Positions 46,156 through 54,421 of a DNA stretch of 64,000 nt are shown here, piece by piece. The stretch's first letter is position 1; every line of letters begins with the position of its first letter. The notes below the pieces were generated by a model that saw only the letters and a program-made list of their open reading frames with translations, did no database searches and was not told the DNA's origin. The stretch spans positions 220,973 through 284,972 of the forward strand of contig NZ_JACYFK010000005.1 in the NCBI RefSeq assembly GCF_014855515.1, in the 5' to 3' direction. Source of the stretch: Euzebyella marina. GTDB lineage: Bacteria > Bacteroidota > Bacteroidia > Flavobacteriales > Flavobacteriaceae. Made by a program: the position numbers and the translations under genes.

Positions 46156-46697
46156 TGATTTTGGTAAATATAAACCTCAGTGGCACCTAAACCATATTTT
46201 TGGTAATCGGCATCGTAATAGTTCACATTCTCGTACCTTCTGAACAAAGAATAGAGTTCTTCTTTAAGCACTCCTTCACCAACCCCGTGAATAAAGACTA
46301 TTTTTTGAATGCGCTTTTGCATGGCAAACTCTAGCCGCCTTTTAGCGGTTTCTATCTGAATGTTCAACATGTCGTAATTAGTCATTCCTCGGGTGGATGG
46401 CACCAATTGGTTGATATGCAAATCGACCTCCATTTTCGGCGCATTTCTTTCTTTTGGTTTGGGTGCAGGCCGTCGCCTTCGTTTTGGTATTTCTTTTTCA
46501 GATTTTACCAAATGAGCTTCGTGGTTAGTCACCCGAATCTCCCCATCCCCTATTTTTACAAGTTCGTTTGGCTGAAAACTGAGTTCAAAGCCCTCATCCG
46601 TTTCTATTGAAACTTCATTATCGCCCACTTTGACCACTATCCCCGATATGACATCATCAATGGTCTCTACCTTATTTCCAATCTTAAAAACGGACAT
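46152..46697 (-). CDS. Smr domain protein (MutS2-C-terminal-like)
   Basis: The 181-residue protein has an N-terminal SH3-like beta domain of about 50 residues (VSIETDEGFELSFQPNELVKIG), a basic linker with KRRRRPAPKPKER, and a C-terminal Smr domain with VDLHINQL and the HGVGEGVLKEEL motif. Smr domains nick DNA or bind nucleic acid and ribosomes. The two histidines of the core are present. A role in rescuing collided ribosomes, as for MutS2/SmrB, is plausible but unproven. Its promoter box lies 17 bases upstream. Confidence 0.85.
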   Translation of the reverse strand: MSVFKIGNKVETIDDVISGIVVKVGDNEVSIETDEGFELSFQPNELVKIGDGEIRVTNHEAHLVKSEKEIPKRRRRPAPKPKERNAPKMEVDLHINQLVPSTRGMTNYDMLNIQIETAKRRLEFAMQKRIQKIVFIHGVGEGVLKEELYSLFRRYENVNYYDADYQKYGLGATEVYIYQNH

Positions 46698-46714
46698 GTT
46701 TTATTTTATATCCA

Positions 46715-46722
46715 CAAAAATA
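46715..46722 (-). promoter_or_regulatory. Bacteroidota -7 promoter box for the Smr gene
   Basis: On the minus strand it reads TATTTTTG, an exact match, 17 bases before the ATG at 46697. Confidence 0.5.
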
Positions 46723-46753
46723 ATGGTAATTTTCCTCAACCAATTTTTGAAAG

Positions 46754-47059
46754 TTGAAAATACAGCTTACACATTTTTTTCTTGCCATAGAAGATTACAT
46801 GCTGCCGTGCCTGACCAAGAGGATTTTTGGGGTTGATTGCCCAGGATGCGGTATGCAAAGGTCGTTACTTGCTTTGTTCAGCGGAGATTTTGTTACGGCT
46901 TTTAAAATGTACCCTGCCATCTACGCCATAGTGCCTTTATTCATTTTTTTATCATTGAGCAGTTTTTCAAATTTAAAGATCAGCAACAAAATTATTGTAT
47001 TCTTTACAGCTGCCAGTATCGTAATGATTCTCGGCAACTATATTTTAAAGTTCATCTAA
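46754..47059 (+). CDS. DUF2752 family small membrane protein
   Basis: The 101-residue protein has the DUF2752 signature CLTKRIFGVDCPGCGMQRS near residue 18, with three cysteines (a CxxC), then two or three membrane segments. Starts with TTG at 46754; an ATG at 46799 would remove 15 residues but leave the signature. It is the first of three small membrane-protein genes in a row, the next two belonging to one family. Function unknown. Confidence 0.82.
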   Translation: MKIQLTHFFLAIEDYMLPCLTKRIFGVDCPGCGMQRSLLALFSGDFVTAFKMYPAIYAIVPLFIFLSLSSFSNLKISNKIIVFFTAASIVMILGNYILKFI

Positions 47060-47073
47060 CTAAACCTTTTTTT

Positions 47074-47412
47074 ATGGACCAACAGAAATTACCTAACGTA
47101 ACGATTGCCCTAGTTCTCGGTATTGTATCTTTTTTATGCTGCTGTTTCAGTGCAGGTATTGGAGGTATCATTCTCTCTGGAATAGCCCTATTCTTAACTT
47201 CGAAGGATGAAAAGCTTTATAAAGTACAACCGGAAAATTATTCAAATTTCAGTCAGCTGAAGACGGCAAAAATTGTTGCAATCATCGGATTGGTATTGGG
47301 TGTTCTTTCATTGATATGGACCGTTTTTTCCATCATGCAAATGGGAGGTTGGGAAGCTTATTTGGAGCAGACCAAACAAATAATGGAACAGTGGGGTGTT
47401 GAGCAAAACTAA
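47074..47412 (+). CDS. CCC-motif membrane protein (first of two)
   Basis: The 112-residue protein has a short polar N-terminus MDQQKLPN, a first membrane helix with three adjacent cysteines (FLCCCFSAGIGGI), a polar middle with ENYSNFSQLKTAKI, and a second helix. It is a flavobacterial family known by its CCC motif. It lies 14 bases after DUF2752 and 6 bases before a paralogue. Function unknown. Confidence 0.8.
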   Translation: MDQQKLPNVTIALVLGIVSFLCCCFSAGIGGIILSGIALFLTSKDEKLYKVQPENYSNFSQLKTAKIVAIIGLVLGVLSLIWTVFSIMQMGGWEAYLEQTKQIMEQWGVEQN

Positions 47413-47418
47413 AATGGA

Positions 47419-47730
47419 ATGAATCAACAACAGTTACCCGGCTCAAGCAATGCGCTCACTTTTGGAATATTATCTATTGTACTGACCTTAATTTGTTGCG
47501 GACCATTCGGTGCCATATTCAGTTTTATAGGCCTTTCGAATGCCAAAACTGCCGAAAGAGTTTTTGAACGGAGCTCAGGCGAGTATACAGGTATAGAAAA
47601 TGCAAAAACCGGTAAGACCCTATCTTATATCGGTCTGGCAATAGCAGCCATATATTTAGTGATTGGCATTCTTTATTTTGGCGCAATAGCAGCTATTGTA
47701 ATGGCCGCCCTTAGCGGACAAAATATGTAG
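47419..47730 (+). CDS. CCC-motif family membrane protein, second copy with degenerate motif
   Basis: This 103-residue paralogue shares the MNQQQLPGS start, the two helices and the ENAKTGKTLSYIGLAIA middle with the preceding gene, but its cysteine motif is reduced to ICCGPFG. It ends 27 bases before a strong terminator that closes the three-gene set. Whether the missing cysteine matters is unknown. Confidence 0.8.
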   Translation: MNQQQLPGSSNALTFGILSIVLTLICCGPFGAIFSFIGLSNAKTAERVFERSSGEYTGIENAKTGKTLSYIGLAIAAIYLVIGILYFGAIAAIVMAALSGQNM

Positions 47731-47756
47731 GAAACTAACATTTTATCAACTAAAAA

Positions 47757-47779
47757 GGCCCGAAGCAATGTTTCGGGCC
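47757..47779. terminator. bidirectional terminator between CCC-motif gene and rocD
   Basis: A perfect 8-base stem GGCCCGAA/TTCGGGCC (47757-47764 and 47772-47779) with a 7-base loop is flanked by a five-A run on the left and a five-T run on the right, so it can stop transcription from both sides. Confidence 0.9.
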
Positions 47780-47802
47780 TTTTTCCATATATTAATTGTC
47801 GG

Positions 47803-49047
47803 TTACTTTCTGAAATCCTTTAATGTAGATATGATAATGGAAACGCATTCCATCAACTGTTCTTCATTCATCACTAAGGGAGGTGCGAAACGAATAATAT
47901 TCCCATGGGTCGGTTTGGCCAGCAAACCATTTTCTTTCAGGGCCATACAAATGTCCCAAGCAGTAGAACTATCTTCAGTATCATTAATTAAAATCGCATT
48001 TAGAAGTCCTTTGCCACGAACCTTGGTCACCAATTCGCACTCAGGTATAAAATTGGTCAATTCCTTTCTAAACAATTCTCCTAATCTCATGGCGTTTTCA
48101 GCTAGTTTTTCATCTTTCACGACTTTCAAAGCCGCCATTCCTACAGCTGCAGCCACAGGGTTACCACCAAAGGTGCTACCGTGGTTACCTGGTCGAATAA
48201 CGCCCATTATATGGTCATCGGCCAGAACTGCCGAAACTGGGTATGCACCACCCGATAAGGCCTTGCCGAGAATTAAAATATCAGGTTTCACATTTTCGTG
48301 GTCGACCGCCAACATTTTACCGGTTCTTGCAATACCTGTCTGTACCTCATCAGCAATAAAAAGAACATTGTACTTATCACACAAAGCCTTCGCCTTGGTC
48401 AAATAACCCTCTGATGGCACATACACCCCTGCCTCCCCTTGAATAGGCTCTACTAGAAAACCGGCGATATCATCATTTTCTTTTAAGGTATCTTCAAGTG
48501 CTTTCAGGCTATCGTATTCAATTTTTATGAAACCTTGGGTATAGGGCCCAAAATTTTTACGGGCTACAGGGTCGTTTGAAAATGATATGATAGTGGTTGT
48601 ACGACCATGAAAATTATTCTCGCACACGATAATTTTCGCCTCGTTTTCTTCTATACCTTTTTCCTCATAAGCCCACTTTCTGCAGATTTTAAGGGCGGTT
48701 TCAACAGCTTCGGCACCTGTGTTCATGGGTAATAGCTTATCAAACCCAAAAGTTTCGGTTACGTACTTCTCATACTTACCCAGCATATCATTATAAAAAG
48801 CACGAGATGTTAGGGTAAGGGTCTGTGCCTGTTGTGTCATGGCACCTACAATCTTAGGGTGACAATGCCCTTGATTGACAGCTGAGTAGGCCGAAAGAAA
48901 ATCGTAGTATCTTTTTCCTTCAACATCCCAAACAAATACTCCTTCACCTTTACTCAAAACTACCGGAAGTGGATGGTAGTTATGTGCTCCATACCTATCT
49001 TCCAATGCAATTGCATCTTTAGAAGTCATTTTTTCTAAAACTGACAT
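47803..49047 (-). CDS. rocD: ornithine aminotransferase
   Basis: RocD transfers the delta-amino group of ornithine to 2-oxoglutarate, giving glutamate semialdehyde for proline or glutamate. The 414-residue class III enzyme has the family start [56 protein letters not shown] with the cofactor-binding Asp233, and Lys262 in [13 protein letters not shown] as the PLP lysine. It is a single gene, convergent with the CCC-motif genes across a bidirectional terminator. Confidence 0.95.
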   Translation of the reverse strand: MSVLEKMTSKDAIALEDRYGAHNYHPLPVVLSKGEGVFVWDVEGKRYYDFLSAYSAVNQGHCHPKIVGAMTQQAQTLTLTSRAFYNDMLGKYEKYVTETFGFDKLLPMNTGAEAVETALKICRKWAYEEKGIEENEAKIIVCENNFHGRTTTIISFSNDPVARKNFGPYTQGFIKIEYDSLKALEDTLKENDDIAGFLVEPIQGEAGVYVPSEGYLTKAKALCDKYNVLFIADEVQTGIARTGKMLAVDHENVKPDILILGKALSGGAYPVSAVLADDHIMGVIRPGNHGSTFGGNPVAAAVGMAALKVVKDEKLAENAMRLGELFRKELTNFIPECELVTKVRGKGLLNAILINDTEDSSTAWDICMALKENGLLAKPTHGNIIRFAPPLVMNEEQLMECVSIIISTLKDFRK

Positions 49048-49286
49048 GATAAAATTACTTTAAATAAAACTTTAGCAATTCCTGCTTATGGGAGAGAAAT
49101 CATCCAATTCGTAGAGCCGCTAAATTACTAAATTTGAATGATGCTGCCCTGAGATTTGGGTATAAAACGACTCTATCGATCGATAAAATGATAGACCTCC
49201 TCTAGCCTACCGTAATATTGGCCATACTTAACCAGCAATTGGCCTAATAAAGTCTTAAACGCTTCTGTGAATTTATTCAAACATCC

Positions 49287-49294
49287 TATTTTTG
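49287..49294 (+). promoter_or_regulatory. Bacteroidota -7 promoter box, 4 bases before the rlmD start
   Basis: TATTTTTG matches TAnnTTTG, with a near -33 element CTG at 49265-49267 (19-base spacing). The ATG of rlmD is only 4 bases downstream, so the transcript should be leaderless. Confidence 0.55.
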
Positions 49295-49298
49295 CGCC

Positions 49299-50708
49299 AT
49301 GCGAAAAAATAGAAAGCGACAGGTTTTCGAAAATGTAGAAGTGGTCGATGCAGGTGCCAAAGGTAAAACCATCGGTAAAGCACCCGACGGAAGGGTCATT
49401 TTTTTGACCAATACCGTACCGGGCGATATTGTAGATGTTCAGACCACCAAGAAGAGAAAAGCCTACTTCGAGGGTGTAGCCACCCATTTTCATGAATTAT
49501 CAGACAAGCGAACAACACCCGAATGCCAACATTTCGGGGTTTGCGGCGGGTGTAAATGGCAAGATATGGGCTATGAGCATCAGCTTTTTTACAAACAGAA
49601 AGAAGTAGAAAACAACCTAAGACGAATCGGGCATTTAGACTTACCTGCCACTACTCCTATTTTAGGTTCTAAAAAGAGGTATTTCTACAGAAATAAAATG
49701 GAATTTTCCTTTTCGGATAGTAGATGGTTGACCCTAGATGAAATCAATTCTGATGAAGAAATAAAGGATAAGCATGCCTTGGGCTTTCACATTCCCGGTA
49801 TGTGGGATAAAATTTTAGATATCAAGAAGTGTCATCTTCAGCAAGACCCTTCAAATGCAATCCGTCTGGCGACCCGTAACTTTGCTATAGAAAACAATTT
49901 GAGCTTTTTCAACCCAAGAAATCAGTACGGGCTGCTCAGAACCATGATGATACGAACCGCTTCGACGGGCGAGTTAATGTTACTTATTCAGTTTTATGAA
50001 GATGATGAAACGGCCAGAAACTTACTTCTAAGTTTTTTAGAGAATCAGTTTCCTGAAATAACTTCATTGCTTTACGTGGTCAATCAAAAGCAGAACGACA
50101 CCATTTACGACCAAGAGGTCATTTGTTTTGCTGGTCGCGATCATATTTTTGAAGAGATGGAAGGTCTTCAATTTAAAATAACCGCCAAATCTTTTTACCA
50201 GACCAATTCTGAACAAGCTTACGAACTGTACAAGGTGACTAGAGATTTTGCTGCCCTAAAGGGAGATGAACTGGTGTATGACCTTTATACCGGTACAGGA
50301 ACCATTGCTCAGTTCGTTGCCAAAACAGCCAAGAAGGTGGTGGGTATCGAATCGGTATTAGAAGCCATTGCCGATGCAAAGGCCAATGCCAAAAGAAATG
50401 AAATAGAGAACGTTTCCTTTTTTGTGGGAGATATGAAGAATGTCTTCAATGAGGCCTTTATTTCAGAGAATGGCATACCCGATGTTATTATTACCGACCC
50501 CCCGAGGGACGGTATGCACAAAGATGTGGTTCAACAAATCTTGAACATTGCTCCGAAAAAAGTAGTGTATGTAAGTTGCAACAGTGCCACACAAGCCAGA
50601 GATTTGGAGCTCATGAAAGAAACCTATAAGGTGGTGAAGGTTCAACCCGTTGATATGTTTCCGCAAACGCACCACGTTGAAAATGTCGTACTTTTGGAAA
50701 AGATATAG
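49299..50708 (+). CDS. rlmD: 23S rRNA (uracil-C5)-methyltransferase RlmD-type
   Basis: RlmD-type enzymes methylate a uracil in 23S rRNA (U1939 in E. coli) using a 4Fe-4S cluster and SAM. The 469-residue protein has an N-terminal TRAM domain, cluster cysteines Cys76, Cys82, Cys85 and Cys178, the SAM loop DLYTGTGTIAQF, ITDPPRDGMH and the catalytic Cys427 in VSCNSATQARDL. A sister enzyme such as RlmC or TrmA-type activity cannot be excluded from sequence. The ATG at 49299 fits homologues and the promoter places it close to the transcript start. It shares its transcript with DUF6452 and DUF6048 genes. Confidence 0.93.
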   Translation: MRKNRKRQVFENVEVVDAGAKGKTIGKAPDGRVIFLTNTVPGDIVDVQTTKKRKAYFEGVATHFHELSDKRTTPECQHFGVCGGCKWQDMGYEHQLFYKQKEVENNLRRIGHLDLPATTPILGSKKRYFYRNKMEFSFSDSRWLTLDEINSDEEIKDKHALGFHIPGMWDKILDIKKCHLQQDPSNAIRLATRNFAIENNLSFFNPRNQYGLLRTMMIRTASTGELMLLIQFYEDDETARNLLLSFLENQFPEITSLLYVVNQKQNDTIYDQEVICFAGRDHIFEEMEGLQFKITAKSFYQTNSEQAYELYKVTRDFAALKGDELVYDLYTGTGTIAQFVAKTAKKVVGIESVLEAIADAKANAKRNEIENVSFFVGDMKNVFNEAFISENGIPDVIITDPPRDGMHKDVVQQILNIAPKKVVYVSCNSATQARDLELMKETYKVVKVQPVDMFPQTHHVENVVLLEKI

Positions 50709-50712
50709 CTAC

Positions 50713-51204
50713 ATGAACAAGCTTAAAATTGTAATTATAATTTTTCTAGGTATTCTTTCCTTCTCCGCATGTGAAAAAGACGATATCTGTATCGATGCCG
50801 ACACTCCGAATCTGGTCATTCGGTTTTATGATGTACTCGACACCACTGAATTCAAAGATGTTCAAAATTTGATTGTTCGCGGTTTGCTTCCCGAAGGGGA
50901 GCAAGACACTTTAGATAATGCGGCTCTTGATTCCATCGTATTGCCCTTAAGGGTCGATGCGACAAGTACCTCATTTACCATGAGCAGACAGCTTTCTATA
51001 GATGATATCAATGTAGACACCCTTACTTTTAATTACGAAGTACAGGAAATTTATCAATCAAGGGCCTGTGGTTATACAGTTACTTACCAAGGCCTTGAAA
51101 TCAGCACCCAAGAACCTGCTGACAGTCTTTGGGTACAAGATTTTACAATAGTTACCCCTAACATAGAAAACACTGCTTCGGCCCATGTCAAGATTTTTCA
51201 TTAG
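50713..51204 (+). CDS. DUF6452 family lipoprotein
   Basis: The protein of 163 residues begins MNKLKIVIIIFLGILSFSACEKDD with lipidated Cys20. It has the DUF6452 features as I recall them: CIDADTPNLVIRFYDVLD and the late ACGYTVTYQGLEI. The ATG at 50713 gives the lipoprotein signal; an in-frame ATG at 50650 inside rlmD would add a non-signal tail and is rejected. It lies 4 bases after rlmD and overlaps DUF6048 by 20 bases. A joint envelope role of the two is likely. Confidence 0.78.
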   Translation: MNKLKIVIIIFLGILSFSACEKDDICIDADTPNLVIRFYDVLDTTEFKDVQNLIVRGLLPEGEQDTLDNAALDSIVLPLRVDATSTSFTMSRQLSIDDINVDTLTFNYEVQEIYQSRACGYTVTYQGLEISTQEPADSLWVQDFTIVTPNIENTASAHVKIFH

Positions 51205-52000
51205 CAGCCTTTTTATATTGTTCGCGGTTTCGGTCTATGGGCAAAACAGCCCCATTAACTTAAATAAAAAAGATACCGTTACCTATAAACAACCTTACGG
51301 TATTCGGGTAGGTATCGATTTGAGCAGACCTTTGATTTCCTTTCTTGAGGACAATTACACCGGTTTAGAATTTGTTGGAGACTATCGTTTGACCCAAGAC
51401 CTGTACTTGGCGGGCGAACTGGGTAACGAAAAAAAATCGATTGGAGTACGACTGGGCATTGATGAGAAGAGCGTTGATGGCGAACTCTACAATTTTACTG
51501 CTTCTGGAAGCTATATTAAACTAGGTATCGATTACAATACCTACGGTAATTGGTACGGCGAACAAAATATGATATACGTAGGAGGTCGCTATGCCTTCAG
51601 TACTTTTAGCCAAACCCTGAATAACTATAAAATTTTCAATACAGATAGGTATTGGAGTCCTGATGATTTTACCCCCGGCACCGAACAATTAGGCGAATTC
51701 AGCGGCCTTAATGCATCGTGGTTAGAATTTGTAGTGGGTATTAAGGCCGAAATAGTCAAAAACCTTTATTTCGGGGCCAGCGCCCGCTTAGGGTTTTTAG
51801 TGACCAATAAAAACCCTGAAAATTTTAGAAACTTATTTATTCCTGGGTTTAACAAGGTTACCGATGGCAGCAGGTTTGGGGTGGGTTACAATTATTCTAT
51901 CAGTTATTTGATTCCGCTCTACAAAAAGGCCAAAACCGCATCAAAAGAAACCGTACCAGCCCCGCAGCCAGAACCAAACATCCCAGAAGAGCAAAAGTAG
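51185..52000 (+). CDS. DUF6048 family outer-membrane-like protein
   Basis: The 271-residue protein has a signal peptide (MSRFFISSLFILFAVSVYG), then alternating strands typical of a small barrel: GIRVGIDLSRPLISF, YLAGELGNEKKSIGVRLG, SYIKLGIDYN and LYFGASARLGFLV. It ends in a proline-rich tail. I recall such proteins as DUF6048 next to DUF6452 in flavobacteria. Outer-membrane location is inference. The start lies within the end of the DUF6452 gene. Confidence 0.78.
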   Translation: MSRFFISSLFILFAVSVYGQNSPINLNKKDTVTYKQPYGIRVGIDLSRPLISFLEDNYTGLEFVGDYRLTQDLYLAGELGNEKKSIGVRLGIDEKSVDGELYNFTASGSYIKLGIDYNTYGNWYGEQNMIYVGGRYAFSTFSQTLNNYKIFNTDRYWSPDDFTPGTEQLGEFSGLNASWLEFVVGIKAEIVKNLYFGASARLGFLVTNKNPENFRNLFIPGFNKVTDGSRFGVGYNYSISYLIPLYKKAKTASKETVPAPQPEPNIPEEQK

Positions 52001-52007
52001 TAGGTGG

Positions 52008-53168
52008 CTAGGTATTCTGAAATTTTGCTTTTTTGCTTCCCTCGTACATAACGTATTTCACCAACCGCGATTCTAATCGGCTATTATAAACCTTGATTTT
52101 TCTTGACGGCCTTAAACCTACATATTTGAGGGCCTCTAAGTTTGAAGTAATGAACCAGGCTTCTGTACCTGGGTAACTCTGTTTTAAGGTATCGCCTAAC
52201 GATGAGTAAAAATCTTCCATATCAAGACTTAGACGTTCACCATACGGAGGGTTAAAAACCATATGCAAGGGCCCTTCATTATATTTCTCTGTATCAAAGA
52301 AATTCTTGCGTTCTACATGAATATATTCCGATAGGTTGGCATTTTTAATATTGTCCAACGATTTTCTTACAGCTGAAGGCGCTTTGTCGTACCCCACTAT
52401 TTTATGATGAAATTCTCGGGTCTTACCCAAACAAACGTCCACTATTTTCTCAAAAAGAGGCTCATCAAAATCGTTCCATTTTTCAAACGCAAATTCTTTT
52501 CTATTGATGTTGGCAGGTATGTTACAGGCAATCATGGCGGCCTCCGTCAAAAAAGTACCACTACCGCACATGGGATCTAAAAAATCGCATTGGCCTTTCC
52601 ATCCACTCAACAGAAGCAGGCCAGCCGCCAATACTTCGTTTATAGGGGCTATATTGGTAGCCGTTCGGTAACCTCTTTGGTGCAACGACCTTCCCGAACT
52701 GTCCAAAGCTACACTACATTCGTTTTGATGAATGTGAATATTGATTCGCACATCAGGAAATTTGGTATCAACACTTGGTCTTTTACCGCTAGAATCCCTG
52801 AATTTATCAACAATGGCATCCTTCACCTTTTGAGACACATATAAAGAATTGGTGAAATGATCTGAGTTAATGGTTGAATCTATGGTAAAAGTAGTGTCGA
52901 CCGAAAGGTATTCTTCCCAATCCATCGCATACACTTTTTGATAAAGTTCCTTTTCACTTCGCACTGAAAACGACTGAATGGGCTTAATAATCTTAATTGC
53001 CGTTCTAAGGCATAGATTCGCCTTATACATAAAACCTGTATCGCCTTCAAAAGAAACACTTCGAACACCTTGCTCAATATTTCCTCCGCCAATACTGCGA
53101 ATTTCATTTGCCAATATCTCCTCAAGACCAAAAAGGGTCTTGGCCACCATCTTAAAATTTGCGCTCAT
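52008..53168 (-). CDS. THUMP-domain class I SAM-dependent RNA methyltransferase (RlmL/YcbY N-half-like)
   Basis: This 386-residue enzyme has a THUMP domain at about 45-160 (RNA binding) and a methyltransferase domain with the SAM region FLDPMCGSGTFLTEAAMIA and the catalytic tetrad NPPYGERL. NPPY indicates N-methylation of a purine base; homologues methylate G2445 of 23S rRNA or tRNA guanosines. The exact site cannot be read. It is a single gene with its own promoter 20 bases upstream, convergent with DUF6048. Confidence 0.9.
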   Translation of the reverse strand: MSANFKMVAKTLFGLEEILANEIRSIGGGNIEQGVRSVSFEGDTGFMYKANLCLRTAIKIIKPIQSFSVRSEKELYQKVYAMDWEEYLSVDTTFTIDSTINSDHFTNSLYVSQKVKDAIVDKFRDSSGKRPSVDTKFPDVRINIHIHQNECSVALDSSGRSLHQRGYRTATNIAPINEVLAAGLLLLSGWKGQCDFLDPMCGSGTFLTEAAMIACNIPANINRKEFAFEKWNDFDEPLFEKIVDVCLGKTREFHHKIVGYDKAPSAVRKSLDNIKNANLSEYIHVERKNFFDTEKYNEGPLHMVFNPPYGERLSLDMEDFYSSLGDTLKQSYPGTEAWFITSNLEALKYVGLRPSRKIKVYNSRLESRLVKYVMYEGSKKAKFQNT

Positions 53169-53188
53169 AAAATTTCATCTGAAAGTGG

Positions 53189-53196
53189 CAAAAATA
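53189..53196 (-). promoter_or_regulatory. Bacteroidota -7 promoter box for the THUMP methyltransferase
   Basis: On the minus strand this reads TATTTTTG and lies 20 bases before the ATG at 53168. Confidence 0.5.
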
Positions 53197-53199
53197 GGT

Positions 53200-53207
53200 T
53201 AATTTTG
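53200..53207 (+). promoter_or_regulatory. Bacteroidota -7 promoter box facing the ZIP gene
   Basis: TAATTTTG matches TAnnTTTG, 106 bases before the ATG at 53314, three bases beyond the divergent methyltransferase box. If used, the leader is long. No other box is seen nearer. Confidence 0.35.
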
Positions 53208-53313
53208 CCCCAAAATATAAGAATTGCGGTCAATTCGTTAGGTTTCGTAAGTAAGCTGCCTTTTACTCGACAAACGATTTTTTACCAAACTATTTGAGCC
53301 TTCGTTACATCTC

Positions 53314-53985
53314 ATGACTTATTCACTACCCATACTGGCCGTATTGCTCAGCTTCTGCCTTGTATACGTTACAAAGCCCGACAATAAAAGTCATTTTAAG
53401 CTCATTCTCGCCTTCAGTGGTGCCTTTCTCTTGGCTTTGACCATTTTTGAGCTCTTTCCTTCGGTATATGAAAGCGCTGATGCCAAAACAGTTGGGGTAT
53501 TCGTTATGTTGGGTATTCTATTGCAGATTTTTTTGGAATTCTTTTCGAAAGGAGCCGAACATGGTCATGTACACATAGAACATGATAAATCGGGTTTTCC
53601 GTGGCCTATTTTCATTAGTTTGTGCATTCACTCTTTTTTAGAAGGTTTTCCGATCGAACATCATCACACCATTCTTTACGGTGTATTGGTACATAAGATA
53701 CCCATCGCTATTATTTTGAGTATCTTCTTCTTAAATTCTAAAATAGCTTTTGCAAAAGCGCTTTTGTTTATAACGATATTTTCACTAATGACACCGCTCG
53801 GTAGCTATCTGGCAGGGCACGCGCAATGGGTAGAGGCTTACTATGCACCGATCACTTCATTGGTCATAGGGGTTTTCTTGCACATTTCTACCGTTATACT
53901 TTTTGAAAGCTCCGAGGGCCACAGCTTTAACTTAAGAAAGATTTTAGTTATTATATTAGGAATTTTATTCGCCTATTTTATCTAA
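53314..53985 (+). CDS. ZIP family divalent metal transporter
   Basis: The 223-residue protein has about eight membrane segments with the ZIP metal-site motifs on helices 4 and 5: HSFLEGFPIEHHH and VHKIPIAIILSIF. A short histidine-rich loop (EHGHVHIEH, about residues 89-97) follows helix 3 and probably binds metal. ZIP proteins import zinc, iron or manganese; the metal is not determined. It abuts the DUF4268 gene with no gap (ATG immediately after the stop). Confidence 0.88.
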   Translation: MTYSLPILAVLLSFCLVYVTKPDNKSHFKLILAFSGAFLLALTIFELFPSVYESADAKTVGVFVMLGILLQIFLEFFSKGAEHGHVHIEHDKSGFPWPIFISLCIHSFLEGFPIEHHHTILYGVLVHKIPIAIILSIFFLNSKIAFAKALLFITIFSLMTPLGSYLAGHAQWVEAYYAPITSLVIGVFLHISTVILFESSEGHSFNLRKILVIILGILFAYFI

Positions 53986-54417
53986 ATGTTCAGCAGGGAA
54001 GAATCAAAAAAGTTACGTGAAGAATTTTGGATTGCCTTCGGAAAATCATTTCCCCGTAAATGGATATTGTATAATACCAAAATAAAAGGCTTAGCTTTCA
54101 AATTTCATTTTGATGTAAAAAAAGCAATGGTCATCTTGGATATTGAAACCGACGACCTAGACCGCAGATTACAACTTTGGGAAAAATTGGAATCATTGAA
54201 ATCGATACTTACCTCTGACGATTATTTCGCTGGTGCTCAATACGAAGATTTTTACTTACTGGATAACGGAAAGGAGGTTTCGCGCATATTCATTGAAAAA
54301 TCAGGGGTATCGATCCACAATAAAAACACCTGGCAAGAAACCATGGTGTTTTTAAACGAATCGATGAGTACCTTTGAAGAATTTTTTCTGGAGTTCAGAG
54401 ATATACTCAAGGGCTAA
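53986..54417 (+). CDS. DUF4268 domain protein
   Basis: The 143-residue protein is the small stand-alone form of DUF4268: FSREESKKLREEFWIAFGKSFP, then IKGLAFKFHFDVKKAMVILDIE, and W-rich helices to the end. DUF4268 domains otherwise occur next to restriction-like nucleases, but no nuclease motif is seen here. It follows the ZIP gene directly and is convergent with the oxidoreductase gene 4 bases away. Function unknown. Confidence 0.8.
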   Translation: MFSREESKKLREEFWIAFGKSFPRKWILYNTKIKGLAFKFHFDVKKAMVILDIETDDLDRRLQLWEKLESLKSILTSDDYFAGAQYEDFYLLDNGKEVSRIFIEKSGVSIHNKNTWQETMVFLNESMSTFEEFFLEFRDILKG

Positions 54418-54421
54418 TGAC

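Noticed and set aside
47768..48406. Open frame of 212 codons on the plus strand antisense to ornithine aminotransferase
   Set aside because: It lies wholly opposite a well-conserved gene with full catalytic motifs, and its own sequence has no recognisable domain. It is a shadow of the real gene.
50650..50712. Extension of the DUF6452 gene back to ATG 50650
   Set aside because: It would put a basic tail ahead of the lipoprotein signal and lie inside rlmD. The ATG at 50713 is clearly better.
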